A DNA stretch of 64,000 bases from JAGOEX01 sp964630905 (GTDB lineage: Bacteria > UBP6 > UBA1177), in the NCBI GenBank assembly GCA_964630905.1, contig CAZVWR010000003.1, positions 1-64,000 on the forward strand, read 5' to 3'. Below, piece after piece: positions 26,382 to 35,180 of the stretch. The notes below the pieces were generated by a model. The model searched no databases and was not told the DNA's origin. It worked only from the letters and a program-made list of their open reading frames with translations. The position numbers were made by a program, and so were the translations under genes. The first letter of the stretch is position 1. Each line of letters starts with the position of its first letter.

Positions 26382-27362
26382 TTAAGAATATTTCCTTGAA
26401 AGACGGTCAAGGATAATTATCACCGCAATTCCTGTAACCATAAGAAACAGACAGAACACAAAAGAGAGTCCGAAACTTTCAGGAAAAGCATTCGGTTGAG
26501 AAACAATATGCTCCTTGCCCCTTATTATTTCAACCACGGCTTCGCCTTTCCACGGCCATATTTTTCTCATCGAACCGGCCATAAGTCCAGTTAGAAAAGC
26601 AAGTGTTATGCTGTGCCATTTAGATAACAACCAGTTAAGAAATCTGGAGAATCCTGCAAGCCCCGATGCACAGCCGAGACAGAAGACGATAATGATGACA
26701 AGATTATTGACTCCCGTTACCTCGTTTACTGAAAAAGGCGCTTTCAAAGTTCCTGTGATAAATTCATATTTTCCAAGTATCAGCAGAATGAACGCACCGC
26801 TTATTCCCGGGAGGATCATGGCACAGATCCCGATAACTCCGCTTAAGAAGATGAACCACAGTCCAGTGGGAGTTGAAACAGGAATAAGACCGACAACAAG
26901 ATACGCCATTACAATTCCGGCAACTATTGAAATGTACTCAGCTGTTTTCCATTTAACCTCTCTTCCTACAACAAGAATGGAAGCAGCTATAAGTCCGTAA
27001 AACAGACTGAATGTCGGTTCCGGGTGATATTTTAAAAGAAAGTTCATCAACCTTGAAAGGGAGATTATTGCTACTGCTATTCCGGAAAAAAGGACAACAA
27101 TAAACCTTATGTGAACTTCAGCTATTGCCCCTTTTATATCAAATTTTAAAAGTTTTTTTAAAAAAACGATGTCAACAGATTTAATTGCCGCAAGAAGTTT
27201 CTGATAAATGCCTGCGATCAGAGCAATTGTTCCGCCTGAAACACCGGGAATTATGTCTGCTCCGCCCATACACAGACCTTTCACAAAAAGAATCAGGGTT
27301 TCTTTCAAAGAATTGGGGCCTGGAGAACTCATTATCGCCTGTTTTAAAGTCATTTTTTCCAT
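26382..27362 (-). CDS. DUF368/PopT undecaprenyl-phosphate translocase family
   Basis: The 326-residue membrane protein has the DUF368 signature GLCMGGADIIPGVSGGTIALIAGIYQKLL near the N-terminus and a second GICAMILPGISGAFILLILGKYEFI half. About 8-10 helices are predicted. DUF368 proteins (PopT) were reported to return undecaprenyl phosphate across the cytoplasmic membrane for reuse in cell-wall synthesis. I chose the ATG at 27362 with AAGGA upstream, giving a 20-base gap from the surE stop; a TTG at 27386 is alternative. Confidence 0.85.
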   Translation of the reverse strand: MEKMTLKQAIMSSPGPNSLKETLILFVKGLCMGGADIIPGVSGGTIALIAGIYQKLLAAIKSVDIVFLKKLLKFDIKGAIAEVHIRFIVVLFSGIAVAIISLSRLMNFLLKYHPEPTFSLFYGLIAASILVVGREVKWKTAEYISIVAGIVMAYLVVGLIPVSTPTGLWFIFLSGVIGICAMILPGISGAFILLILGKYEFITGTLKAPFSVNEVTGVNNLVIIIVFCLGCASGLAGFSRFLNWLLSKWHSITLAFLTGLMAGSMRKIWPWKGEAVVEIIRGKEHIVSQPNAFPESFGLSFVFCLFLMVTGIAVIIILDRLSRKYS

Positions 27363-27382
27363 TTTTTTCCTTATTTTTATGA

Positions 27383-28162
27383 TCAATTGTTTTTTAATTT
27401 TTCAAGAAAAGCATTATCGGAAAAAGAAAGTTTCAACGGAGTAATGCTTATGAATCCTTCGCTGACAGCATTACAATCGCTCCCTTCAATATTTTCAAAA
27501 AGATGCTGATTGCCTCCGATCCAGTAATATTCTCCACCACGGGGATCAGTTCTTTTCACAACTTCTCCGCCGTAAAGTCTCTTTCCCAGAGAAGTCCACT
27601 CGATTTTATAATTCTTTTTTTTCAAAACTGTATCAGGAATGTTGATATTAAAAAGATGTGGTATCGAATAAAGTTCATCCTTCCCTATCTTTGCTTCAAT
27701 ATCAGGAATTATCATTTCAAAAAGGACTTTTGCCGCAATAGTGAAAAGATCATCACAAAAGCTTTCTTTATCTGAAATGTAAAGTGAAACCGCAAAAGAA
27801 GTTATGCCGTTATAAAAAGTCTCAATAGCTGCAGCGACAGTACCCGAATAGGTTATGTCATTTCCGAGGTTGCCCCCTTTGTTTATTCCGGATACCGCAA
27901 ATGCCGGTCTTTCTTTTAATAATTCATGAAGTCCCAGAAATACCGAATCTGTAGGAGTCCCTGTCACACCAAAACGATTGTTGGAGAATTTCTTTATTTT
28001 CAGAGGCTTGTCAAGAGTTATAGAGTGGCCCGCTCCGCTGTTTTCATACAGTGGTGCGGAAGTAAAAAACGGAATATCTATACTTTTAAGATGTTCCTCA
28101 ACTGAATTAAGACCGGCGGCATGAATACCGTCGTCATTTGTTAATAATATCTTCCCGTTCAC
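27383..28162 (-). CDS. surE: 5'-nucleotidase SurE
   Basis: The 259-residue enzyme removes phosphate from nucleoside 5'-monophosphates (and polyphosphate in some species). It has the N-terminal metal site ILLTNDDGIHAAGL, SGAGHSITLDKPL, and the conserved VSGINKGGNLGNDITYSGTVAAA motif. Length is normal. Start is a GTG at 28162 with no strong ribosome site seen. It follows tRNA-Pro by 13 bases on the same strand. Confidence 0.93.
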   Translation of the reverse strand: MNGKILLTNDDGIHAAGLNSVEEHLKSIDIPFFTSAPLYENSGAGHSITLDKPLKIKKFSNNRFGVTGTPTDSVFLGLHELLKERPAFAVSGINKGGNLGNDITYSGTVAAAIETFYNGITSFAVSLYISDKESFCDDLFTIAAKVLFEMIIPDIEAKIGKDELYSIPHLFNINIPDTVLKKKNYKIEWTSLGKRLYGGEVVKRTDPRGGEYYWIGGNQHLFENIEGSDCNAVSEGFISITPLKLSFSDNAFLEKLKNN

Positions 28163-28175
28163 AATAATTAAAAAG

Positions 28176-28253
28176 TGGTCGGGATGACTGGATTTGAACC
28201 AGCGACCACTTGAACCCCATTCAAGTACGCTACCCAGGCTGCGCTACATCCCG
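28176..28253 (-). tRNA. tRNA-Pro (GGG), CCA encoded
   Basis: Minus-strand cloverleaf of 78 bases: acceptor arms CGGGATG (5') and CATCCCG (3'), discriminator A and genomic CCA. The anticodon stem CTTGA/TCAAG encloses loop ATGGGGT, giving anticodon GGG, and the T arm is GCTGG-TTCAAAT-CCAGT. It lies between the ihf gene and surE, and may share their transcript. Confidence 0.95.
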
Positions 28254-28290
28254 ACCTATACAAATCCTGCAAAAAGCAGAAATTGCCAAC

Positions 28291-28578
28291 TTATTTTTTG
28301 CTGTTAAGTCTATCTTTAAGTACCTGGCTGTGATGGAATGTCGCAACCTTGCGCTTGCTGATAGTCAACGGTTTGTTTGTCTGGGGATTGCGACCCTTTC
28401 TTTCTTTCTTTTCTTTTACAACAAATTTTCCGAATCCGCTGATCTGGATCTCACCATCTTTTACCAACCCTGTTTTAAGCTCTTCAAAGAACATGTCAAC
28501 AAGTTCCGCAGCATGTCTTTTGTCAACTTTCATCTGCTCGTAAACAAGTTCCGCAAGTTCCACTTTTGTTACGCTCAT
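28291..28578 (-). CDS. HU/IHF family DNA-binding protein
   Basis: The 95-residue protein has the family fold: N-terminal helices (MSVTKVELAELVYEQM), then the DNA-binding arm pattern GFGKFVVKEKKERKGRNPQTNKPLTI. It bends or compacts DNA. Location after thrS-infC-rpmI-rplT recalls the ihfA position in enterobacteria, so it may act like IHF alpha, which would also fit a sigma-54 promoter in the window. I prefer the ATG at 28578 with GGGGGA upstream over a TTG at 28590. Confidence 0.92.
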   Translation of the reverse strand: MSVTKVELAELVYEQMKVDKRHAAELVDMFFEELKTGLVKDGEIQISGFGKFVVKEKKERKGRNPQTNKPLTISKRKVATFHHSQVLKDRLNSKK

Positions 28579-28594
28579 TTTGTCCCCCAATTTA

Positions 28595-28945
28595 TCAGTT
28601 AACGGCTCTGGCTTCTTCGATCACCTTATCGAAAGCCCCGGGATCCTCCACAGCAAGAAATGCAAGTACTTTTCTATCAATATCTATATTTGCTTTGTTA
28701 AGCATGTCAATAAATGTTGAATAGGTGAGCCCTCTTTCTCTTACAGCGGCATTGATCCTTGTGATCCAGAGCTTTCTGAACTCTCTCTTTTTCAATTTTC
28801 TGTGTGCAAATGCATAGGCCCAGCCTCTCTCGACTGTTTCCTTGGCAACTCTGTAGGTCCTTGACCTTGACTGATAGTTGCCTTTTGCGGCCTTCATTAT
28901 AGTGGCTCTTCTTCTTTTAGCTTTAAAACCTCTTTTAACTCTCAT
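28595..28945 (-). CDS. rplT: Ribosomal protein L20
   Basis: The 116-residue protein has the L20 pattern: basic N-terminus (MRVKRGFKAKRRRATIMKAAKGNYQSRSRTYRVAKETV) and FRKLWITRINAAVRERGLTYSTFI. It binds 23S rRNA early in 50S assembly. The gene lies 18 bases after rpmI in the normal infC-rpmI-rplT order, where L20 often autoregulates in other bacteria. Confidence 0.97.
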   Translation of the reverse strand: MRVKRGFKAKRRRATIMKAAKGNYQSRSRTYRVAKETVERGWAYAFAHRKLKKREFRKLWITRINAAVRERGLTYSTFIDMLNKANIDIDRKVLAFLAVEDPGAFDKVIEEARAVN

Positions 28946-28963
28946 TTTGGACTCCTTTAATTT

Positions 28964-29161
28964 TTAACCGTAAGGCAGAAGCTTCTTGAATGCAGGAACA
29001 TCACAGTTCTCGATCAACAGACCTTTTCTAAGATTTCTTTTTCTTTTACGACTCTTCTTTGTAAGAATGTGACTTTTAAAAGCATGCCATCTTTTAAGTT
29101 TTCCGCTGCCGTTGGATTTAACTCTTTTTGCGGCTGCTCTATTGGTTTTCATTTTGGGCAT
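28964..29161 (-). CDS. rpmI: Ribosomal protein L35
   Basis: The 65-residue basic protein starts PKMKTNRAAAKRVKSNGSGKLKRWHAFKSHIL, typical of L35 in the 50S subunit. It sits 13 bases after infC and 18 bases before rplT. Confidence 0.97.
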   Translation of the reverse strand: MPKMKTNRAAAKRVKSNGSGKLKRWHAFKSHILTKKSRKRKRNLRKGLLIENCDVPAFKKLLPYG

Positions 29162-29174
29162 AGCACTCTCTCCA

Positions 29175-29729
29175 TCAGTTTTTTTGCGATACCATCATCG
29201 TCATTTTTTTATTTTTTACAATACTGTCAAGCTCTATGAGAAGACTTTCCTCTCCGCCGAGCTCCTTAACGATAAGATTCAGATTTTCAAGCGCTTTTTC
29301 AGCGAACATGATCTCTCTTCCTCTGAAGAAAACAGTAAATTTGACCTTGTTTCCGTCTTCGAGGAATTTCTTGGCTTGACGGACTTTGGTCATAAGGTCA
29401 TGTGTGTCGGTATTCGGCCTGATCTTAAGCTCCTTGATCTCGACAACAACCTGGTTTGCTTTGGCTTTTTTGGCCTTTTTCTTCATCTTGTACAGATGTT
29501 TACCGTAATCCATGATCTTGCATACAACGGGATCTGTGTTCGGGGAAACACAGACAAGATCAAGTCCGAACTCTCTCGCCTTATCCAGGGCATCCCTTTT
29601 TGTCAGGACACCAAGTACTTCACCGGCGGGAGTTATAACTCTCATCGTACTTGACTTGATAGTCTCGTTCACAAGTCCGACACCCTGTGAAGCTGCCGCT
29701 CCGCCGGATTCGGCTTTACTGTTTTTCAT
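29175..29729 (-). CDS. infC: Translation initiation factor IF-3
   Basis: The 184-residue factor has N- and C-domains joined by a Lys-rich helix (KKKAKKAKANQVVVEIKELKIRPNTDTHDLMTKVRQAKKFL). It prevents premature joining of ribosomal subunits and checks the initiator. The ATG at 29729 overlaps the thrS stop as TGATG. A TTG immediately before it (29732) is at a better distance (7 bases) from GGAG, so the true start may be that TTG, adding one Met. A rare start codon would be a common control theme in infC, but TTG is a weak case. Confidence 0.95.
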   Translation of the reverse strand: MKNSKAESGGAAASQGVGLVNETIKSSTMRVITPAGEVLGVLTKRDALDKAREFGLDLVCVSPNTDPVVCKIMDYGKHLYKMKKKAKKAKANQVVVEIKELKIRPNTDTHDLMTKVRQAKKFLEDGNKVKFTVFFRGREIMFAEKALENLNLIVKELGGEESLLIELDSIVKNKKMTMMVSQKN

Positions 29730-31642
29730 CAATAGTAAACTCCGCTGAAATTTTCCTTGTTTAACATATTTATAAAGTCTTCGACTGTAACGGCTTCCTG
29801 CTCTCCGCCTCTATTCCTTACATTTATCGTTTTCAAATCGGCTTCATTATCACCTATAACAACAATGTACGGTGTTTTTTCCATTACCCATTCTCTTATC
29901 TTGTAACCGATCTTTTCATTTCTTTCGTCAAATTTCACTCTTATCCCGTTTTCAACAAGGATGTCCCTGAACTTCAAAGCAGTTGCGTTGTGTCTGTCTG
30001 AAACAGGGAGAACAGCAACCTGCACAGGTGACAGCCAGACAGGAAAAGCACCTTTAAAATGCTCTATCAGGACTCCGAAAAATCTTTCGATGGAACCGAG
30101 AAGCGCTCTGTGAACCATTATCGGCCTGTGTTCCGCACCGTCATCACCGATGTATGAAATGTCAAATCTTTCCGGCAGGTTGAAATCGACCTGAATTGTT
30201 GAAAGCTGCCAGAGTCTTCCTATCGAATCGGTAATGTTTATATCAATTTTCGGTCCGTAGAAAGCACCGTCGCCTTCGTTTGTCTCCCAGGGAAGTCCTG
30301 AATTTTCGAGTGTTTTTCTAAGTGCATCTTCCGCTTTGTCCCACACTTCTATCTGACCGACATACTTCTGCGGACGGGTACTGAGAAAAAGTTTAAACTC
30401 GTTGAATTCGAAACTTCTTAACATAAAAAGTGAGAAATCAAGGACTCTCTTAATTTCATCTTCAAGCTGGTCAAGTCTGCAGAAAAGATGTGCATCATCC
30501 TGAGTAAATCCGCGAACCCTTTTAAGTCCGTTCAGAGTTCCCGATTTTTCATATCTGTAAACGGTTCCAAGTTCAGCCCATCTGAAAGGAAATTCCCTGT
30601 ATGACCATTTTTTTCTTTTATACAGCATCACATGGAAAGGACAGTTCATCGGTTTTACATAATAATCCTCTCCGTCTATATCCATCGGACTGTACATTCC
30701 GTCTTTGTAAAAACTTAAATGTCCGCTGGTCTCCCAGAGATGACTGCGGCCGATATGAGGAGTGAAAACCAGTTCATATCCGTTCCTGACATGCTGTTTT
30801 CTCCAGAAATTCTCAACAACAGTTCTTACTACACCGCCATTGGGTGTCCAGAGAACAAGTCCACCGCCAACATTTTCAGAAAAGTTGAAAAGATCAAGGT
30901 CTGCTCCGAGCTTTCTGTGATCGCGTTCTTTTGCCTCTTCAAGCATTTTTATGTGAGCGTCAAGAGCCTCTTTTGTGGCAAAAGCTGTTGCATAAAGCCT
31001 TTGAAGCATTGCGTTTTTCTCGTCGCCTCTCCAGTATGCACCGGCTACAGACATGAGTTTGTATGCTTTTATGAAACTTGTATCCGGAATATGGGGACCG
31101 CGGCACAGATCAACAAAATCACCCGAAAAATAGAGTGACACAACCGGTTCATTAAGATCCTGAATTATTTCAACTTTATAATTTTCGCCCATATTGGTGA
31201 AAAGTTCGATCGCTTCTTCTCTGCTGACCTCTTTTCTGACGAACGGATGTTTTGCTTTTACTATATCAGCCATCTTCATTTCGATCGTTTCAAAATCTTC
31301 CTGAGAAAACCGGTGGGGAGAATCGAAATCGTAGTAAAATCCATTATCTATTGCCGGACCTATTGTTACTTTGGTTCCCGGAAAAAGCTTCTGTACCGCA
31401 TCGGCCATGACATGCGAAGTTGAGTGTCTTATTATTTCCACACCTTCCGGGCTTTTTGCAGTGATGACTGTCATAGTTCCTGTTTCAACATTTGAAGTTA
31501 CATCGACGAGTTTGCCGTTCACAGAAACGGCTACAGCCGCTTTTGCAAGACCGGCTCCGATTTCTCTTTTAATGAATTCAAGCCAGGTTTCAGCCTGATT
31601 TGAATTCACGATCTTTCCATCCGGAAGGGTTACTTCAAACAT
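29729..31642 (-). CDS. thrS: Threonyl-tRNA synthetase
   Basis: The 637-residue enzyme has an N-terminal TGS domain (about 1-60), an editing domain with the HxxxH pattern (HSTSHVMADAV) and a class II core. Zinc/threonine site and motif 2 are in MNCPFHVMLYKRKKWSYREFPFRWAELGTVYRYEKSGTLNGLKRVRGFTQDDAH; the anticodon-binding domain follows from about 530. Length is typical. It starts the ribosomal and infC operon, and tRNA-Val lies 36 bases upstream behind a strong promoter. Confidence 0.97.
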   Translation of the reverse strand: MFEVTLPDGKIVNSNQAETWLEFIKREIGAGLAKAAVAVSVNGKLVDVTSNVETGTMTVITAKSPEGVEIIRHSTSHVMADAVQKLFPGTKVTIGPAIDNGFYYDFDSPHRFSQEDFETIEMKMADIVKAKHPFVRKEVSREEAIELFTNMGENYKVEIIQDLNEPVVSLYFSGDFVDLCRGPHIPDTSFIKAYKLMSVAGAYWRGDEKNAMLQRLYATAFATKEALDAHIKMLEEAKERDHRKLGADLDLFNFSENVGGGLVLWTPNGGVVRTVVENFWRKQHVRNGYELVFTPHIGRSHLWETSGHLSFYKDGMYSPMDIDGEDYYVKPMNCPFHVMLYKRKKWSYREFPFRWAELGTVYRYEKSGTLNGLKRVRGFTQDDAHLFCRLDQLEDEIKRVLDFSLFMLRSFEFNEFKLFLSTRPQKYVGQIEVWDKAEDALRKTLENSGLPWETNEGDGAFYGPKIDINITDSIGRLWQLSTIQVDFNLPERFDISYIGDDGAEHRPIMVHRALLGSIERFFGVLIEHFKGAFPVWLSPVQVAVLPVSDRHNATALKFRDILVENGIRVKFDERNEKIGYKIREWVMEKTPYIVVIGDNEADLKTINVRNRGGEQEAVTVEDFINMLNKENFSGVYY

Positions 31643-31678
31643 AAAAATCCTCTTAAGTTATCTTCCTCCCCTGTAAAA

Positions 31679-31753
31679 TGGTAGGCCCGAGTGGGATTGA
31701 ACCACTGACCCCTGCTACGTCAAAGCAGTGCTCTCCCGCTGAGCTACGAGCCC
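31679..31753 (-). tRNA. tRNA-Val (GAC), CCA encoded
   Basis: Minus-strand cloverleaf of 75 bases: acceptor GGGCTCG with CGGGCCT (G-U pairs at two positions), discriminator A, genomic CCA. The anticodon stem CTGCT/AGCAG encloses TTGACGT, giving anticodon GAC. It lies 19 bases after a predicted transcription start and 36 bases before thrS, so it is probably in the leader of the thrS transcript. Confidence 0.94.
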
Positions 31754-31778
31754 CCAGAACAAGGAAAAAGTGCTGATT

Positions 31779-31807
31779 TTTATAGCAGTTAGCCCTATTA
31801 TTGTCAA
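31779..31807 (-). promoter_or_regulatory. Strong sigma-70-type promoter of tRNA-Val and thrS operon
   Basis: On the minus strand TTGACA (31802-31807, perfect) and TATAAA (31779-31784, 5 of 6) have a 17-base spacer. It directs transcription into tRNA-Val and onward. Confidence 0.8.
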
Positions 31808-31961
31808 CCTTTTTTATAAAAACAGAGATAAGTTCTTGATTCTAAAGGAAAAATAATGTCAAAAGCATTTGTTTCAAAGATAAAATTTGTGTTATTCATT
31901 TAAAATGTAAAAATGTTCCGGACGGGTTCTTTAAACTTCTAACTTTGTGAGGTAACAGAAA

Positions 31962-33215
31962 ATGGGACAGACTTTTGCTGAAAAAATTTTTTCAAAAATG
32001 GCGGGAAGAGCTGTTGTTCCGGGGACGATTCTTACGATGAAACCCGATCATGTGCTGACTCACGACAATTCAAGCGCTATTTTTTCGACTTTCAAGAAGA
32101 TGGGTGGAAAAAAAGTTGCCGATCCTGATCAGATCCTCATCGTTCTTGACCACATTGTTCCGGCAAGTGACGAAAAGGCGGCGACAAACCACCAGACAGT
32201 AAGAAAATTTGTTAAAGATCAAGGGGTTATAAATTTTTATGACGGCGGAAGAGGCATCTGTCATCAGGTTGTAATTGAAGAGGGTTTCGCACTTCCGGGC
32301 AAATTTATCGTCGGAAGCGACTCCCACACAACAACTTACGGTGTCATGGGTGCTTTCTCAACCGGTATCGGAAGAAGTGAATCGGCAGGAATCTGGGCAA
32401 CGGGCGAGATCTGGCTTAAGGTTCCTGAATCAATGAAGATAATAATGAATGGAAAGCCGAAGCCGTTCGTTTCATCAAAAGATGTTCTCCTGCATATTGC
32501 AGGGCTTATCAATGTTGACGGAGCTTTATACAAAAGCGTAGAGTTTTCAGGTGATTACATTGACTCTATCGAACTTGCGGACAGGATAATATTCACAAAT
32601 ATGAGCGTAGAAATAGGTGCAAAGAACGGTTATATCGCCCCCGATAAGAAAGTTTTTGACTATCTTGAAAAAAGAGGTATCACAAAAGATAAATATGATC
32701 TCATTTATCCCGATGCAGATGCTGAATATGCTGAAGTTCTTGAAATAGATGTATCAAAGATTGAACCCGTTGTTGCGGCACCGCACTCAGTTGATATAAT
32801 AAGAAAAGTTTCTGAAATGAAAGATCTCAAAGTAGATCAGGTACTTATAGGAACATGTACTAACGGCCGTATTGAAGATTTCAGAATCGCCGCAAAAATA
32901 CTGAAAGGAAAAAAGATAGCAACTGACACGCGGCTTCTGATACTTCCGGCAAGTTCTGAAATATATCTTGCCGCAATGGAGGAAGGTCTTTTCAAAATAT
33001 TCATCGAAGCCGGCGGAATAATTCTCAATCCCGGTTGCGGACCGTGTCTTGGTGCTCACGAAGGGATCATGGCTCCCGGCGAAGTGACAGTTTCAACCGC
33101 GAACAGGAACTTCAAGGGAAGGATGGGCTGCAATCAGTCTGATATCTATCTTGCAAGTCCGGCAGTTGCCGCGGCTACGGCGATCAAAGGATTTTTAACT
33201 GTTCCTGAAAATTAA
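31962..33215 (+). CDS. leuC: 3-isopropylmalate dehydratase large subunit (LeuC-type aconitase family)
   Basis: The 417-residue protein has the iron-sulphur aconitase pattern: DSHTTTYGVMGAFSTGIGRSE, GTCTNGRIEDF and NPGCGPCLGAHEG with the three cluster cysteines. The length of about 420 residues fits the shorter LeuC2/HACN subgroup found in archaea and many anaerobes. That group is either isopropylmalate isomerase (leucine) or homoaconitase/citraconate-type; the two cannot be separated by eye. It precedes its small subunit by 14 bases. No leuA or leuB is in the window. Confidence 0.9.
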   Translation: MGQTFAEKIFSKMAGRAVVPGTILTMKPDHVLTHDNSSAIFSTFKKMGGKKVADPDQILIVLDHIVPASDEKAATNHQTVRKFVKDQGVINFYDGGRGICHQVVIEEGFALPGKFIVGSDSHTTTYGVMGAFSTGIGRSESAGIWATGEIWLKVPESMKIIMNGKPKPFVSSKDVLLHIAGLINVDGALYKSVEFSGDYIDSIELADRIIFTNMSVEIGAKNGYIAPDKKVFDYLEKRGITKDKYDLIYPDADAEYAEVLEIDVSKIEPVVAAPHSVDIIRKVSEMKDLKVDQVLIGTCTNGRIEDFRIAAKILKGKKIATDTRLLILPASSEIYLAAMEEGLFKIFIEAGGIILNPGCGPCLGAHEGIMAPGEVTVSTANRNFKGRMGCNQSDIYLASPAVAAATAIKGFLTVPEN

Positions 33216-33229
33216 TGTAGGAGGAGAAT

Positions 33230-33730
33230 ATGGCAATAATAAAAGGAAAAGTTTTTGTTTACGGACATGATGTCAATACAGATGTCATTTTCCCCGGCAA
33301 ATATACATACACAGTGACAGATCCCAAAGAAATCGCAAGTCACTCTCTTGAAGACGAAGATCCTGCTTTCATTAAAGAAGTTCAACCCGGTGACATCATA
33401 ATAGCCGGAAAAAATTTCGGTTGCGGATCATCGCGTGAACAGGCGGCATTCTGCTTCAAATATCTCGGAATGGGAGCAATAATCGCTGAATCTTACAGCA
33501 GAATTTATTTCAGAAACTGCATCAACGCAGGACTCCCCGCTCTCGAAATAAAAAATCTTCTCGGAAAAGTAAAAAGAGGCGACACCGTTGAGATCAACAC
33601 CGAAACCGGCACAGTCACACTCCCCGACGGCTCGAAAGTGACATTCCCCCCGCTTCCGCCAGAAGTTGACGAGATCATGCAGTGCGGTGGACTCGACGAA
33701 TACATCAAAGCAAAACTCGCAGGGAAATAG
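33230..33730 (+). CDS. leuD: 3-isopropylmalate dehydratase small subunit (LeuD-type)
   Basis: The 166-residue protein has the small-subunit core GKNFGCGSSREQAAFCFKYLGMGAIIAESYSRIYFRNCINAGLPAL. It forms the swivel domain that pairs with the large subunit. It has GGAGGAG upstream and follows leuC directly. Same substrate uncertainty. Confidence 0.9.
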   Translation: MAIIKGKVFVYGHDVNTDVIFPGKYTYTVTDPKEIASHSLEDEDPAFIKEVQPGDIIIAGKNFGCGSSREQAAFCFKYLGMGAIIAESYSRIYFRNCINAGLPALEIKNLLGKVKRGDTVEINTETGTVTLPDGSKVTFPPLPPEVDEIMQCGGLDEYIKAKLAGK

Positions 33731-33763
33731 TTAAATAAACCTTATTTTCTTAATCAAAATCAG

Positions 33764-33849
33764 ATTGCCCCGACTTTTGCACAAAATACGACCAGCATTG
33801 CCTTGACTTTTGCACAGAAACGCCATATTATTGCCCTGACTTTTGCATA
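33764..33849 (+). repeat. Three 20-bp direct repeats with 33-bp period
   Basis: Copies at 33764-33783, 33797-33816 and 33830-33849 share the pattern ATTGCCYYGACTTTTGCAYA (one or two changes each). The spacers (13 bases) differ. The period of 33 bases is close to three helical turns, and the array ends 13 bases before the ATPase start, so it could be an operator array. Copy 2 supplies the -35 box of the promoter at 33803-33831. Confidence 0.85.
33803..33831 (+). promoter_or_regulatory. Sigma-70-type promoter inside the repeat array
   Basis: TTGACT (33803-33808) and TATTAT (33826-33831) are 17 bases apart, each one mismatch from consensus. It would drive the DUF4143 ATPase gene starting at 33863. 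Confidence 0.65.
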
Positions 33850-33862
33850 AAGGAGGAGTGTT

Positions 33863-35179
33863 GTGGAAAGAATATTTTTTGATAAGTTACTGGAATGGAA
33901 GGATAATATTGATCGTTTAGTGTTGCTTGTAAGAGGTGCCAGACAGGTTGGAAAAACCTATGCTATCAGGGAGCTTGGAAAAACATTTGACAGCTTTGTT
34001 GAAATTAATTTTGAAATGGATACAGATGTTGCAAAATTTTTTGATGGTTCTCTTGATCCGGCAATTATTGCTGAGAAGATTTCCATTTTTTCGGGGAAAG
34101 CGATCATCCCGGGAAAAACTCTGCTGTTTTTTGATGAAATTCAGGCTTGTCCGAATGCAATAAGGTCCTTAAGGTTTTTTTATGAGAAAATGCCTGAACT
34201 TCATGTTGTTGCGGCTGGCTCTCTTCTTGAATTTGCATTATCGGAAATTCCTTCATTCGGTGTCGGTAGAATTGAGTCGCTTTTTTTATATCCGATGACT
34301 TTTTTTGAATTTCTCAACGCTGTCCGGGAAGATTCTCTTGTTAAATATATTAAATCCTGCTCGTTTAAAGAACCTGCTGATGAAGTTCTTCATAAAAAAG
34401 CTCTAGACCTGTTCAGAAAATATCAGATCATAGGCGGATTACCTGCCGCTGTAAAAAAATATGCTGAAAAAAAAGATATCCTCGGGTGCCAGAAGGTTAT
34501 TGACAACCTTATTACAACTCTGAAAGATGATTTTGCAAAATATAAGAAAGAGGTTTCTCTTGAAAAGCTGGCTGAAACTTTTAAGTCTGTTGCAAATCAG
34601 ACAGGCAGCAAATTTGTTTACAGTCGAATTTCAAATGAAAGGTCATTATATTACAAAACAGCTTTAAACATGATTGTCAGTGCCGGTCTTGCCTACAGGG
34701 TTTTTCATACTTCCGCAAGAGGAATCCCGCTCGGTGCCGCAATCAATGACTCTAAATTTAAAGTGATGCTTCTTGATACAGGTATATTTCAGAGGTTGTC
34801 GGGGCTTGATCTTGCTGAATTTATTGTTGAAACTGATTTAATAAATAAAGGTGCTCTGGCAGAATTATCTGTTGCTCTTGCTTTGGCATCTATGGGAAAA
34901 CCTTACAGAAGACCTGAATTGTATTATTGGCATAGAGAAAAGAAGGGAAGTTCCGCCGAAGTTGATTTTGTGACATCTATCGGTGGAAAAATTATTCCTA
35001 TCGAAGTAAAATCGGGCACAAAAGGGGCAATGCAAAGCATGTTTCTGTTCATGGAAGAGAGAAAAACCGATCTCGGGATCAGAATATCATCCGAAAACTT
35101 CGCAAGATATGACAAAATTGCCGTTGTTCCTATATATGCCACCGAAAATCTTGAAAATATCTTAAGAGATGCACTTTAG
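33863..35179 (+). CDS. AAA ATPase with DUF4143 domain
   Basis: The 438-residue protein has a P-loop ATPase core (AAA_14): Walker A RGARQVGKTY, Walker B LLFFDEIQACPNAIRSLRFFYE, sensor VVAAGSLLEFAL. The C-terminal DUF4143 part contains EVDFVTSIGGKIIPIEVKSG, like the PD-(D/E)xK core. These ATPases are common and scattered among bacteria and archaea; the role is unknown, with toxin-antitoxin-like or stress functions suggested. Start is GTG with AGGAGG 6 bases before. It has its own repeat-bearing promoter and is a lone gene, so it is probably a mobile accessory gene. Its stop codon abuts the 35181 repeat. Confidence 0.85.
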   Translation: MERIFFDKLLEWKDNIDRLVLLVRGARQVGKTYAIRELGKTFDSFVEINFEMDTDVAKFFDGSLDPAIIAEKISIFSGKAIIPGKTLLFFDEIQACPNAIRSLRFFYEKMPELHVVAAGSLLEFALSEIPSFGVGRIESLFLYPMTFFEFLNAVREDSLVKYIKSCSFKEPADEVLHKKALDLFRKYQIIGGLPAAVKKYAEKKDILGCQKVIDNLITTLKDDFAKYKKEVSLEKLAETFKSVANQTGSKFVYSRISNERSLYYKTALNMIVSAGLAYRVFHTSARGIPLGAAINDSKFKVMLLDTGIFQRLSGLDLAEFIVETDLINKGALAELSVALALASMGKPYRRPELYYWHREKKGSSAEVDFVTSIGGKIIPIEVKSGTKGAMQSMFLFMEERKTDLGIRISSENFARYDKIAVVPIYATENLENILRDAL

Positions 35180-35180
35180 C

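Noticed and set aside
33764..33849. The three repeats as a small CRISPR array
   Set aside because: The spacers are only 13 bases and there are no cas genes; the repeat period and an embedded promoter fit an operator array better.
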